A stretch of DNA of 64,000 nucleotides from an uncultured Bacteroidia bacterium (GCA_902791865.1 CADAXK010000005.1:1-64000); one strand, 5' to 3'; shown: positions 17,020 to 24,588, numbered from the stretch's first letter. Notes: generated from the sequence alone by a model not told the origin. Made by a program: numbers and translations.

Positions 17020-18405
17020 ATGAAGAATTTTATTTCATTTTTGTTTTTTATCGTCTTTTGTTCCTCGTACATCTTTTCACAGGACACAAGGCTAACTTTT
17101 ACCGCTGTTGACAACGATGGCAACTTTGTAAAACTAGACAGCGTAAGGGCTGAAAAATATTATTCTGACCCATCTACTGCTTGGTGGGCTGAAATGCTCA
17201 GGTATCCCGATACCGTCATTGTTATTCCAGCAACATCGGTACAGGATTTTGCCGCAAAGGCTGAATTTGATGTCGTGGCAAACGAAAATCCATTTATCGG
17301 CAAGACATCGGTAATCGTAAATATGCCAGATGAAAGTGTTGCAAATGTCACGCTTGCCGGCGTTGACGGCAGAGTTGTCGCTACTTTTTCTAAAAATCTT
17401 CACGAAGGCGGCAATCTGATTGAAGTAAACGCAAAGAATGCAAAGCCATATATTCTGACAGTAAACTGCAAGTTCGGCTCAAAGAGCGTAAAACTGCTTA
17501 ATATTGAAAGCAGCACAGCAAATTCACTATCTCATGCAGGAAGTTACGATTACATTCCGCAGCCTAAACTCACTGTAAACGAAGGCCTTTCTGTTGGAGA
17601 TACCTTGTGGCTCACGGCATATATTGATATTGACGGCTTCAGGTACATGCTAAATAAGGAACATATAATAAATGGCAGCGCCGACATAGTTTTCACTTTT
17701 GCCGACATCCGCCATTATGAAACTATTACCGATGAGCGCGATGGAAATGTATATAGATATGTGCAGATTGGATCGCAGGTATGGATGGCGGAGAATCTTC
17801 GCTATTTGCCATCTGTAAACGGAAATCCATCAATCAATTCCAGCAACAGCCAGCCAATGTATTATGTGTACAACTATACAGGCGAAAACATTGAAGATGC
17901 GAAAAACCATTTGTGTGAACTAGATGGCTACTATGAAGGCGTAAATTGCTACAGGCAATTCGGTGTATATTACAATGGTCCTGCTACTATCGGGACTTGT
18001 CCGTCTGGTTGGCATCTGCCTACCGATGCCGAGTGGACACAACTTGAAATCTATTTACAGAACAACGGCTACAATTCAAATGGAACAAACGACACTGACG
18101 AAGACAGGGAAACCAACAATTTCACCGCAAAAGCACTTGCTTCTGGTTGTGGTTGGGAACTGAACGGCAATTCGTTTGCTGTTGGCAACAATCCGGAAGA
18201 AAACAATTCGACAGGTTTTTGTGGCTATCAGTGTGGAGTTTCGCTTTCATCAGGTGAAATATATTTAGGCGGTGCATATTGGTGGACAGATACCGATGCA
18301 GAAATTGGTGCCTACTACAGGGCAATTTCTAATGGTTCGTATTTCGTCGATAGAAACAGCACTCAATATAAAAGCGCAATTAATGTAAGATGTGTAAGAG
18401 ATTGA
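17020..18405 (+). CDS. Secreted FISUMP-domain protein with internal T9SS-CTD-like module
   Basis: 461 residues with a signal peptide (1-20). Residues about 235-461 are a Fibrobacter succinogenes major paralogous (FISUMP) domain: DGNVYRYVQIGSQVWMAENL, GTCPSGWHLPTDAEWTQLE and the closing INVRCVRD are diagnostic. This extracellular domain is common in Fibrobacter and Bacteroidota and has no settled function. Residues about 88-162 (NENPFIGKTSVIV, VTLAGVDGRVV, ILTVNCKFGSKSVKLL) have the order of a T9SS type A sorting domain, but lie near the N terminus rather than at the end. No C-terminal sorting domain is seen. It is the first of a run of orphan secreted proteins. Confidence 0.8.
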   Translation: MKNFISFLFFIVFCSSYIFSQDTRLTFTAVDNDGNFVKLDSVRAEKYYSDPSTAWWAEMLRYPDTVIVIPATSVQDFAAKAEFDVVANENPFIGKTSVIVNMPDESVANVTLAGVDGRVVATFSKNLHEGGNLIEVNAKNAKPYILTVNCKFGSKSVKLLNIESSTANSLSHAGSYDYIPQPKLTVNEGLSVGDTLWLTAYIDIDGFRYMLNKEHIINGSADIVFTFADIRHYETITDERDGNVYRYVQIGSQVWMAENLRYLPSVNGNPSINSSNSQPMYYVYNYTGENIEDAKNHLCELDGYYEGVNCYRQFGVYYNGPATIGTCPSGWHLPTDAEWTQLEIYLQNNGYNSNGTNDTDEDRETNNFTAKALASGCGWELNGNSFAVGNNPEENNSTGFCGYQCGVSLSSGEIYLGGAYWWTDTDAEIGAYYRAISNGSYFVDRNSTQYKSAINVRCVRD

Positions 18406-18454
18406 AGGATTGCGACAAAATTTGTCGAATTATTAACTAAAAAATTTATATAGT

Positions 18455-18820
18455 ATGAAGAACAAGCTTTTTCTTGTAGTACTTGCAATGTTTGTTGCAA
18501 TGCTTTTGTCGGCAGGATGCCAGAAACAAAAATCGTGTGAATCGGCATTTTCCAATGACGGGCGTATAGTTCGCGGTTTCATCCAGAAACTTGACGAACC
18601 GTACAAGACGGACGATACCTTTGTGTTGGAGGGTTACAAGATTACCGCACATTTTACCGATGTTGACGGAAATGTATTTTATTTGGCAGGTAAAGTTCCC
18701 AAAGGCATAAACTCCAATACTCCTGTCAGTGTGATATTGGCGGAAGTTGGTGATTACGACAATCTTTACCACACCAAGAAAATGATTTACACATTGTCTT
18801 GCGTTAGCGAAGACGAATAG
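18455..18820 (+). CDS. Small lipoprotein of unknown function
   Basis: 121 residues with a classical lipoprotein signal (MKNKLFLVVL, lipobox LSAGC, Cys22). The mature part looks like a single beta-rich domain (GYKITAHFTDVDGNVFYLAGKVP). No family is recognised. It lies 49 bp after the FISUMP gene on the same strand and may be co-transcribed with it. Confidence 0.6.
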   Translation: MKNKLFLVVLAMFVAMLLSAGCQKQKSCESAFSNDGRIVRGFIQKLDEPYKTDDTFVLEGYKITAHFTDVDGNVFYLAGKVPKGINSNTPVSVILAEVGDYDNLYHTKKMIYTLSCVSEDE

Positions 18821-18870
18821 GCTGGAAGAGAAAGGAAAGGAGAATTAACATTTTATAAAATCTAAATTGT

Positions 18871-18892
18871 ACAGACGCAAAATTTTGCGTCT
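18871..18892. repeat. Palindrome ACAGACGCAAAATTTTGCGTCT
   Basis: A near-perfect palindrome in an intergenic spacer, flanked by TCTAAATTGT. Identical cores lie at 19558-19579 and 25913-25934. Confidence 0.7.
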
Positions 18893-18903
18893 CATAATAA
18901 ACA

Positions 18904-19542
18904 ATGATAAAGAAATTACTTCTATACGCCCTGACATTTTCCTGCCTTGCAATTGGCGGTTGCAAGATATACATCTTGACTGCCGAATGGGAAAAAGTAG
19001 AAAATTATAAGATGAGTCCCGACAAAAAGCCATCAGAAATAATAAATGAATATCTTGGCGATAAGGGTTTTGCTGTTGACCCGGAAAAAAAATATTGCAT
19101 AGACATTTTTGACCCGTATTGCGGAGTGAGATATGCAGAAGTTCCATATCAAAATAGGCTGTACCGAGAAACAAAAGATGAATATGAATGGGTGGCTGTA
19201 ACAAACTATAGTCCTAAGCAAGTTGCTCACGGAATTGATGTTCAGGTCGAAACAAAATGCACCAAGAAATCGGGAATTGACCCGGAAAAATACCGTAAAA
19301 AAGTAACACCAGAATATCCTGTTTACGACAGCATAGTGGGGCTAAGGTCATCCCTGCGCAATTTGTTCCACGCCAACAATCCGCCAAGAGACTATTCGTC
19401 CATGCTAGTAATAATAGTAAACGACTCCATTATAAGGATAACAACATTTGAAGAACCAATAGTCAATGAAGAAAGGTACATTGCCTTCAAAAATTATCTC
19501 GATTCGGTAGCAACATCTCAAACAACATTAAAACAACCATAA
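18904..19542 (+). CDS. Hypothetical lipoprotein, 212 residues
   Basis: Lipoprotein signal MIKKLLLYALTFSCLAIGGC with Cys20. The mature region is mixed alpha/beta, with FAVDPEKKYCIDIFDPYCGV and an Asn/Asp-rich middle, and ends in a Thr/Gln-rich tail. No family is recognised. It is bracketed by two identical copies of the ACAGACGC palindrome (18871 and 19558), so the gene sits between repeats about 690 bp apart. Confidence 0.6.
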   Translation: MIKKLLLYALTFSCLAIGGCKIYILTAEWEKVENYKMSPDKKPSEIINEYLGDKGFAVDPEKKYCIDIFDPYCGVRYAEVPYQNRLYRETKDEYEWVAVTNYSPKQVAHGIDVQVETKCTKKSGIDPEKYRKKVTPEYPVYDSIVGLRSSLRNLFHANNPPRDYSSMLVIIVNDSIIRITTFEEPIVNEERYIAFKNYLDSVATSQTTLKQP

Positions 19543-19557
19543 AATAATCTAAATTGT

Positions 19558-19579
19558 ACAGACGCAAAATTTTGCGTCT
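19558..19579. repeat. Palindrome ACAGACGCAAAATTTTGCGTCT
   Basis: Identical to the copy at 18871-18892, including the TCTAAATTGT leader. It is followed directly by the 44-bp CGGCGAAGCCCTCAACG repeat. Confidence 0.7.
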
Positions 19580-19589
19580 CAACCAGAAA

Positions 19590-19633
19590 CGGCGAAGCCC
19601 TCAACGAAGTTAACCTTTAGCTCGGCGCAAGCC
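19590..19633. repeat. 44-bp dispersed repeat CGGCGAAGCCCTCAACG...
   Basis: The same 44-bp sequence, containing GAAGTTAACCTTTAGCTCGG, occurs at 24635-24678 and 26617-26660 with one or two changes. All three copies lie in spacers of the accessory region. Confidence 0.7.
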
Positions 19634-19654
19634 AAACAGCGTAGCGAGAAACTA

Positions 19655-19708
19655 AGAAACTTTAAAACATAAAATATCATGAAATACTTTTTGAAATGTT
19701 GGAAGCAT
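19655..19708 (+). repeat. Direct repeat, copy 1: leader and first codons of DUF805 genes
   Basis: AGAAACTTTAAAACATAAAA followed by the first ten codons of the short DUF805-like gene. It matches 20837-20889 almost exactly. The toxin-antitoxin pair lies between the two copies. Confidence 0.65.
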
Positions 19709-20014
19709 TTCTACGATTTTAAGGGAATTGCAGATAAAAAGGAAATAGATAGTTTCAACTTCTACAACACCACAATAATTATTGTCTGCATTGTTGTTGA
19801 CATATTCTGTCATATTCCTAACATTTACAATTTGCCTAACATTTATTTCGGCACATTGACAATTTCATATTTCATTCTTTCATTTTTGCCATCGATAGCA
19901 GTAGAAACAAGGCACTACAATTATTCAAAAAAATCTTTTAGGCTAATTTGGATTGCCATTCTTGAACTGATATTCATTGGTATGATTGTATATGGGATTA
20001 TATGCAGGATATGA
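19679..20014 (+). CDS. Degenerate DUF805-like membrane protein
   Basis: 111 residues. The first ten (MKYFLKCWKH) and the spacing of FKG match the full DUF805 protein at 20860. The rest has diverged: LPSIAVETRHYNYSKKSFRLIWIAIL aligns loosely with LPTLAVIVRRLHDIGRKGTWLLLLLV, but the RRLHD motif typical of DUF805 is lost and about 65 residues are missing. It still has three hydrophobic segments and an intact frame. It is either a decaying paralogue or a specialised short form. Confidence 0.6.
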   Translation: MKYFLKCWKHFYDFKGIADKKEIDSFNFYNTTIIIVCIVVDIFCHIPNIYNLPNIYFGTLTISYFILSFLPSIAVETRHYNYSKKSFRLIWIAILELIFIGMIVYGIICRI

Positions 20015-20104
20015 TTTAAAACAACCAAACCACAAATATACACCGTTCTGACATAAATTAAAAATATTTTTACTGCATAATGATGTAATATCAAATTAAT
20101 ATTT

Positions 20105-20112
20105 TATCTTTG
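20105..20112 (+). promoter_or_regulatory. -7 box of the RelB-PIN module
   Basis: TATCTTTG, consensus TAnnTTTG, 15 bp before ATG 20128. This supports that start and gives a very short leader. Confidence 0.65.
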
Positions 20113-20127
20113 CAAAAAATATTGATT

Positions 20128-20430
20128 ATGGCACAGGTATCGATGACAGTCCGCATGGACTCAAACTTAAAGGCAACATTTGATGAGTTGTGCTCCCAGT
20201 TTGGTATGAGCGCAAACACGGCCATGAATGTTTTCGCAAAGGCAGTAGTTTTGTACAGAAAGATTCCGTTCGAGATAAAAGCCCCGGAAAAAGACGAATC
20301 AATGGGCGCTTTGGAAGCATTCCGAGAAATACGAAATATGGCAGAAAACGGACAGTTGCCCGATCTCTCGCTTGAAGACATTAACGAGGAAATCAAATTG
20401 GCAAGGAAAGAAAGAAAACAAAAATTATGA
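20128..20430 (+). CDS. RelB/DinJ-family antitoxin
   Basis: 100 residues. The N-terminal ribbon-helix-helix (MAQVSMTVRMDSNLKATFDELCSQFGMS, then AMNVFAKAVV) is the RelB/DinJ type. It dimerises, binds its own operator and neutralises the partner toxin through the C-terminal tail (about 55-100, acidic then KLARKERKQK). The gene overlaps the PIN gene by ATGA, so translation is coupled. A RelB-like antitoxin is normally paired with a RelE/YafQ-fold toxin, but here the partner is a PIN nuclease. The repressor and operator role is inferred from the family. Confidence 0.85.
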   Translation: MAQVSMTVRMDSNLKATFDELCSQFGMSANTAMNVFAKAVVLYRKIPFEIKAPEKDESMGALEAFREIRNMAENGQLPDLSLEDINEEIKLARKERKQKL

Positions 20431-20846
20431 TTTACGCAGTAATTGACACCAATGTGCTTGTTTCTGCACTATTGTCTCGTAATCCATATTCTGCTACGGT
20501 TTTGGTTGTCAATGCAATTTCCAAAACAGGAATTTGTCCGTTATACAATTATGAGATTATTACAGAATACAAGGATGTACTGAGTCGGGCGAAATTTAAT
20601 TTTCCTGCTCAGGCAGTAGAGAGCATCATAAATAAAATTTTAGAGATAGGCACAAATGCAAACCGCGTACATAGTCCAGAGATTTTCCAAGATGCAGACG
20701 ATGTTGTATTCTACGAAGTTGCTCTTTCAAAGGAAGATGCTTTTTTGGTAACAGGAAACACAAAACACTTTCCTAAAAATCCCATCGTTGTTACTCCCGC
20801 CGAAATGCTGGAAATACTGAAACAACTTGAAACCCAGAAACTTTAA
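20427..20846 (+). CDS. PIN-domain toxin (COG1569-type)
   Basis: 139 residues covering one PIN domain. The expected acidic metal ligands are visible: D7 in VIDTNVLVSALL, a Glu in EIITEYKDVL, Asp residues in QDADDVVFYEVA, and the T/N in LVTGNTKHFP. The family comprises Mg-dependent endoribonucleases, usually acting on tRNA or rRNA. It is translationally coupled to the RelB/DinJ-like antitoxin upstream. The mature cellular target cannot be deduced. The pair sits between two DUF805 paralogues whose leaders are direct repeats. Confidence 0.85.
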   Translation: MIYAVIDTNVLVSALLSRNPYSATVLVVNAISKTGICPLYNYEIITEYKDVLSRAKFNFPAQAVESIINKILEIGTNANRVHSPEIFQDADDVVFYEVALSKEDAFLVTGNTKHFPKNPIVVTPAEMLEILKQLETQKL

Positions 20847-20889
20847 AACATAAAATACTATGAAATACTTTTTGAAATGTTGGAAGCAC
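20837..20889 (+). repeat. Direct repeat, copy 2: leader and first codons of DUF805 gene
   Basis: Matches 19655-19708. The homology extends more weakly to about 20925. Confidence 0.65.
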
Positions 20890-21393
20890 TATGCCGACTT
20901 TAAGGGCAGGGCAAGAAGAAAGGAATATTGGATGTTCCTGTTGTTCAACTATATCATATCCTTTATCATAGGGACGGTTTATTACATTGGAGTAATGTTC
21001 CAGGCATTCGCAAAATTTTCAAGCGGAGAAATGTACAATATGGCACTCAGCGGGCTGTATTTTGGAACTGGCTGGGTAATGGTGATTTTCTGCATTTTGA
21101 TGGCATATAGCCTTGCCGTATTGCTACCGACGCTTGCCGTGATTGTGCGTCGATTGCACGACATCGGCAGAAAGGGTACTTGGCTTTTATTACTACTCGT
21201 TCCAATACCGCTATATTGCATATTCTATTTCTGCATGTTTTCGCTTGTTGCCGTAATCATATTGGGAATCCTGATGATGATATGCAGTCTTGGAATCACA
21301 GTCCTTTACATCGTTCTCGGTTGCATTGATGGTCAGAAAGGCGAAAACCAGTATGGTCCGAATCCGAAGGAAGAAGAGGCAATGAACAATTGA
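20860..21393 (+). CDS. DUF805 family membrane protein
   Basis: 177 residues. The opening FKGRARRKEYWMFLLFN and the central VRRLHDIGRKGTWLL are the diagnostic DUF805 motifs, with four hydrophobic segments (about 22-45, 72-105, 112-135 and 138-160) and the usual end CIDGQKGENQYGPNPK. Function of the family is unknown; members sit in the inner membrane. The final codons (MNN) and the TGA stop are supplied by the CAATTGATAATGGAC repeat. It follows the PIN toxin by 13 bp. Confidence 0.9.
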   Translation: MKYFLKCWKHYADFKGRARRKEYWMFLLFNYIISFIIGTVYYIGVMFQAFAKFSSGEMYNMALSGLYFGTGWVMVIFCILMAYSLAVLLPTLAVIVRRLHDIGRKGTWLLLLLVPIPLYCIFYFCMFSLVAVIILGILMMICSLGITVLYIVLGCIDGQKGENQYGPNPKEEEAMNN

Positions 21394-21412
21394 TAATGGA
21401 CAATGAATAATG
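21384..21412. repeat. CAATTGATAATGGACAATG repeat supplying a stop codon
   Basis: AACAATTGATAATGGACAATGAATAATG. The TGA of the first word is the stop of the DUF805 gene. It runs straight into the TGTAGCGGCGC palindrome. Confidence 0.6.
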
Positions 21413-21438
21413 TAGCGGCGCAATGCTTTGCGCTCGCT
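21411..21438. repeat. REP-like palindrome, TGTAGCGGCGC family
   Basis: GTAGCGGCGCAATGCTTTGCGCTCGCTAA. The following ATGAAATGTTTTGGAGTGCC is homologous to the sequence after the copy at 15817. Confidence 0.6.
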
Positions 21439-21566
21439 AAATGAAATGTTTTGGAGTGCCTGACGGCAGAAATTTAACAAATCAAGGGCAAATTAAACAA
21501 ATAAGATTTGATAGATTTGTGTAGATTTGTTCAATTTCTCTCCGTAGGAGACTAAAAAAGATAATC

Positions 21567-21591
21567 AAGGATGGTTGAATGCCGTCCTTTT
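21567..21591 (+). terminator. Terminator-like hairpin AAGGATGG/CCGTCCTT
   Basis: An eight-pair stem (one G-T pair) with a seven-base loop, followed by TTTGTTAT. It is about 175 bp after the DUF805 stop. Sister hairpins lie at 27135-27158 and 28503-28530. Confidence 0.6.
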
Positions 21592-21599
21592 GTTATAAA

Positions 21600-21662
21600 T
21601 CTTCGAATTATCGAATCATCAAATCATCGAATCAATCGTAAATCGTACATTATAAATCGTAA
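21600..21662. repeat. ATCGAATTATCAAATC and AATCGTAAATC word array
   Basis: Tandem degenerate 9-10 bp words between the terminator at 21567 and the promoter at 21671. The order terminator, word array, -7 box is repeated at 28503-28624. Confidence 0.6.
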
Positions 21663-21670
21663 ATTCCTTT

Positions 21671-21678
21671 TATCTTTG
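21671..21678 (+). promoter_or_regulatory. -7 box of the Glu-rich lipoprotein gene
   Basis: TATCTTTG, 26 bp before ATG 21705. Confidence 0.6.
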
Positions 21679-21704
21679 TGCCATATTAACTAAACACACA
21701 AACA

Positions 21705-22400
21705 ATGAGAAAAAATTCATGGATAATTGCCTTATGTATGTTGCTAGCAATAAGTTGCAACAATTCAAACAATGCTGACCAACAAGAAGATAACACCGCT
21801 GTGGATTCGCTTGAATTAGCTCGTCAGGATTCCATACAGAAGGCCGAAGCCGAGGCAAAGTTGAACGAGGAACGCGAAGCCGCCGAACAGCAGAAACGAG
21901 ACGAAGAAGCCGAACAATTCTGCAGGCAATTCAGCATCGAAGACCTACTCGACCTGCTGGAGCATTACGGAGGTGCAAAAATTGTACAAAATGGCGGACT
22001 GACATTCATTTACGAAGATGAAATAGAAAGTACAGATGGTGATGTTGGCGAAGATAGAATCGTCTATGGCAGGGAAATAGAAAAGGGCGACAAGAAAGAT
22101 TTCGGCTACAACCTGATAAGCACCAGCAAACATTCCTGCTATTACGAACTCAACCTTGACACATCTACAAATCCATACCTGTACTTCGCCAACAAGGACG
22201 ATGCCGATAGTTTCTACGACAGGGTTGCAAATCATAAACCTTTTGAATACGAAGGCAAAACCTACTACATAAACAATAACAACGGCGTACTTTACATCGA
22301 TACAAAATACGATGAAGATTCCTTCGAAACACATTATGTCCTTTACCCTCTGGAACTCGAAGAAGGTTTCTACAAAATAAAAATTGGGGTGTGGATGTAA
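21705..22400 (+). CDS. Lipoprotein with acidic coiled-coil linker
   Basis: 231 residues. The signal MRKNSWIIALCMLLAISC gives lipidated Cys18. A long Glu/Ala/Gln-rich segment (about 30-72, AEAEAKLNEEREAAEQQKR) should form a helical stalk. It is followed by a globular part (about 75-231) rich in Tyr and Asp, with YYELNLDTS and EGKTYYINNNNG. No family is recognised. It is probably outer-membrane anchored with a spacer. Confidence 0.65.
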   Translation: MRKNSWIIALCMLLAISCNNSNNADQQEDNTAVDSLELARQDSIQKAEAEAKLNEEREAAEQQKRDEEAEQFCRQFSIEDLLDLLEHYGGAKIVQNGGLTFIYEDEIESTDGDVGEDRIVYGREIEKGDKKDFGYNLISTSKHSCYYELNLDTSTNPYLYFANKDDADSFYDRVANHKPFEYEGKTYYINNNNGVLYIDTKYDEDSFETHYVLYPLELEEGFYKIKIGVWM

Positions 22401-22482
22401 CAAAGGCTAAAAGGCGAACAGGCTGAAAGAAGAAAAGGCCAAAAGCCGTCATCAAGCCTTTGAGCCTTCAAGCCCCAATTCC
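22401..22482. repeat. AGGCTAAAAGGCGAACAGGC word array
   Basis: Repeated AAGGCTAAAAGGC, GAACAGGCTGAAAG and CAAGCCTTTGAGCC words immediately after a stop codon. The vocabulary is shared with 23728-23885 and 50526-50570. Confidence 0.55.
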
Positions 22483-22509
22483 CCTTTTGCATATATAAAA
22501 TACATTTCT

Positions 22510-22517
22510 TACCTTTG
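22510..22517 (+). promoter_or_regulatory. -7 box of the CPBP protease gene
   Basis: TACCTTTG with TTTG at 22486-22489, a 20-bp gap, which matches the Bacteroidota -33/-7 promoter. It lies 21 bp before ATG 22539 and excludes the earlier in-frame start at 22515. Confidence 0.75.
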
Positions 22518-22538
22518 CTCAAAATTTCAGTTAAAAAT

Positions 22539-23729
22539 ATGAAGGAGTTTTCGCTCAATCTTAATCGCCATTGCCTTGTTCCAGGTCTTGTTTTGTTGGT
22601 TTTAGGCATTATTGGCACCAGCATTTATCCGCTGCTTGTCGGAGAAACGCAAACTTTGATTGATTCCAGCAGTTTCATGAATCTGCTTATCGATGAAATG
22701 CCGTTGGCTATGTTGATAATGACATTGCTTTTCGCCCCTATCGTAGAGGAATTTAGCTACAGAAGCTGGACGATGAAAAGCCTCATTTGGAAATATTTTT
22801 CACTAATCGCCATTACTGCATATACATATTTGGCACTTAGTAGCATAATTGTAACCTGCGTGGCATTTGTCATTCTGCTGTTCCTGTTCTGCATTTTCAA
22901 TGGCGACAAGCAAAAGGACCTGATACAATTCCTTCGCATTCTGGTGACAAGCATTTTGTTTTCGCTTGCACATTACCAGAACGAAAGCGGATGGTTTTCG
23001 GTGATAGCATTTTTAGACAGGCTTGGATTGGCGCTAATTGCTTGCTACTTGGCATTGCGATTCCGCTTTATCTATGCCATTCTGTTTCATTTCGCCAACA
23101 ATCTGCTAGCATTTGCATTGTCGTATTTCTTTGTCACCGACTACACATTCGAAATAAATGACGAAACTCACACCGCCAAACTTACGGAAATATCAATGTT
23201 CGACAAAGAGATGGACCACTGGGATGATGGAGACATTGTTTACACGGGATGCCTGCCTGTTGTTGCATACGACCTTAACTGGGGTTATGAATATCAAAAC
23301 GACCAGATGTTTTATCCATTGGTTTCAAGGTATAACCATTACTGCTATTGTGCAACGGCAAAAGACAGCACAAAACCAGTCCACGGCAGACAACTTTTTG
23401 ACGAATTTTTACAGCGAACAAATCTGAGGCTCGACACTGTTATTCCCGAAAAGATTTACTATTTGGAAATAACCGACACATCAAGGCTGGTTGAAATTGG
23501 AAAATACGAAAACGACATGGGTAATTTCGTGAGAAATTTGCGCTATGCATACGGGAAAATGTTTGTGATTGACGATGGCGCAGAGGACATCAAGATTACC
23601 AACACCAAAACTTCATACTGGCTGATAGATATGGAAAATCTAGTTCCGCACCTTGAAGAACAATATGGCATAAAGGTCGAGGAGCGCGACAACAAAGACT
23701 GTAAGATTATTTACATATCAGAACCATAA
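22539..23729 (+). CDS. CPBP-family intramembrane metalloprotease with C-terminal domain
   Basis: 396 residues. The membrane part (about 1-205) has the CPBP/Abi motifs: EEFSYR (Glu70-Glu71-x-x-x-Arg75), a His in LFSLAHYQ (about 148) and FHFANN (about 185). These form the zinc-dependent intramembrane protease site related to Rce1. A second part of about 190 residues (about 210-396) follows the last helix, is soluble and Tyr/Asp-rich, and matches nothing I recognise. Family members process peptides or act in bacteriocin self-immunity. The substrate here is unknown. Confidence 0.85.
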   Translation: MKEFSLNLNRHCLVPGLVLLVLGIIGTSIYPLLVGETQTLIDSSSFMNLLIDEMPLAMLIMTLLFAPIVEEFSYRSWTMKSLIWKYFSLIAITAYTYLALSSIIVTCVAFVILLFLFCIFNGDKQKDLIQFLRILVTSILFSLAHYQNESGWFSVIAFLDRLGLALIACYLALRFRFIYAILFHFANNLLAFALSYFFVTDYTFEINDETHTAKLTEISMFDKEMDHWDDGDIVYTGCLPVVAYDLNWGYEYQNDQMFYPLVSRYNHYCYCATAKDSTKPVHGRQLFDEFLQRTNLRLDTVIPEKIYYLEITDTSRLVEIGKYENDMGNFVRNLRYAYGKMFVIDDGAEDIKITNTKTSYWLIDMENLVPHLEEQYGIKVEERDNKDCKIIYISEP

Positions 23730-23885
23730 CAAAGGCTAACAGGCTAACTGACCCAAAGGCTAACAGTCATCTTCAAGCCAGCAAGTCTTCAAGGCTGTCA
23801 GACTGCAAGACTGTCAGAGTGTTAGACTGTCAGCCTGTTAGCCTGTCAGCCTGTTAGCCTGTCTGCCTGCGAGCCAGTCAGCCCC
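23728..23885. repeat. Dense AGGCTAACAGGCTGTCAG word array
   Basis: About 150 bp made almost wholly of 7-9 bp words such as GGCTAACA, AAGACTGTCAGA and CAGCCTGTTAGC, starting at the stop codon of the CPBP gene. The first half reads in the AGGCTAACA sense and the second half in the GCCTGTTAG (complement) sense, so the block could fold into a long imperfect hairpin. Confidence 0.65.
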
Positions 23886-23946
23886 CTTCACATCAAATTA
23901 ACTTTACATTAATCTTTAATTAACTCATACCAACATCATATTTCTT

Positions 23947-23954
23947 TAGATTTG
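23947..23954 (+). promoter_or_regulatory. -7 box of the lipoprotein gene at 23978
   Basis: TAGATTTG, consensus TAnnTTTG, 23 bp before the ATG. Confidence 0.55.
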
Positions 23955-23977
23955 TCAAAACGAAAAAACTTTTAGCC

Positions 23978-24460
23978 ATGAAAACAAATCTATTAAGAAA
24001 CCAGAGGCACTACGCAATACCAATAATAGCGTTGACTGCCATATTTTTTGCATCATGCAATACCGATTTCAAGCAGGAGGAATGCCCGGAATACGCTGGA
24101 GCATACAGTGCGTTTACCAACCATTTGCAGACGAACATTGAGACATACAGAGCCGCCCAATTCGAAGACATTGAACGCTTTGTGGCTCTCGAACATACAA
24201 GCGACTCATGCCGTACCATCATCCAGACCTGCTGCGGAACATATTCACCCACATACTACGATTACGACGGTGACGGATATGGCGAAACTGAAATTTACGA
24301 CGTTGCATACCCCGACGGCTATACAATAATCGGATATGTGAAAAAATACGCAGCAGACATTGTCAAGACACAAAACATAAAGGATATCGACAAGCGCAAA
24401 GCAAAGTTCGAAAGCCGCAAGAAAAAACTCATAAACTACATTGATAGGAAAGTGCTTTAG
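23978..24460 (+). CDS. Hypothetical lipoprotein with Asp-rich loop
   Basis: 160 residues. A basic N terminus leads into a lipoprotein signal ending FFASC (Cys27). Most of the rest looks helical (about 40-70, and a basic C-terminal helix KRKAKFESRKKKLINY). A central loop, YYDYDGDGYGETE (about 92-104), resembles a calcium-binding DxDxDG motif. Four other cysteines are present. No family is recognised. Confidence 0.6.
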   Translation: MKTNLLRNQRHYAIPIIALTAIFFASCNTDFKQEECPEYAGAYSAFTNHLQTNIETYRAAQFEDIERFVALEHTSDSCRTIIQTCCGTYSPTYYDYDGDGYGETEIYDVAYPDGYTIIGYVKKYAADIVKTQNIKDIDKRKAKFESRKKKLINYIDRKVL

Positions 24461-24499
24461 TAATGACAAACTCATCAAATGCTTGAAACAGAATACATG

Positions 24500-24545
24500 A
24501 ATACTAATTATCAAATCATCGAATTATCAAATTATAAAATCATCA
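24500..24545. repeat. ATCAAATCATCGAATTATC word array
   Basis: Tandem degenerate words of the same family as 21600-21662 and 28540-28615, directly before the GCGCCATGGCGC palindrome. Confidence 0.5.
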
Positions 24546-24568
24546 AACGGCGTTAACCCATCCTGTAA

Positions 24569-24588
24569 AATCGCGCCATGGCGCGATT
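24569..24588. repeat. Palindrome AATCGCGCCATGGCGCGATT
   Basis: A perfect 20-bp palindrome. Imperfect copies lie at 3205-3224 and 32214-32233, both followed by GTACAA. Here it is followed by copies of AACGGCGAAGCC. Confidence 0.75.

Noticed and set aside
23728..23885. Possible CRISPR array
   Set aside because: Words are 7-10 bp and irregular, without constant spacers or direct repeats of 25-40 bp, and there are no cas genes in the window.
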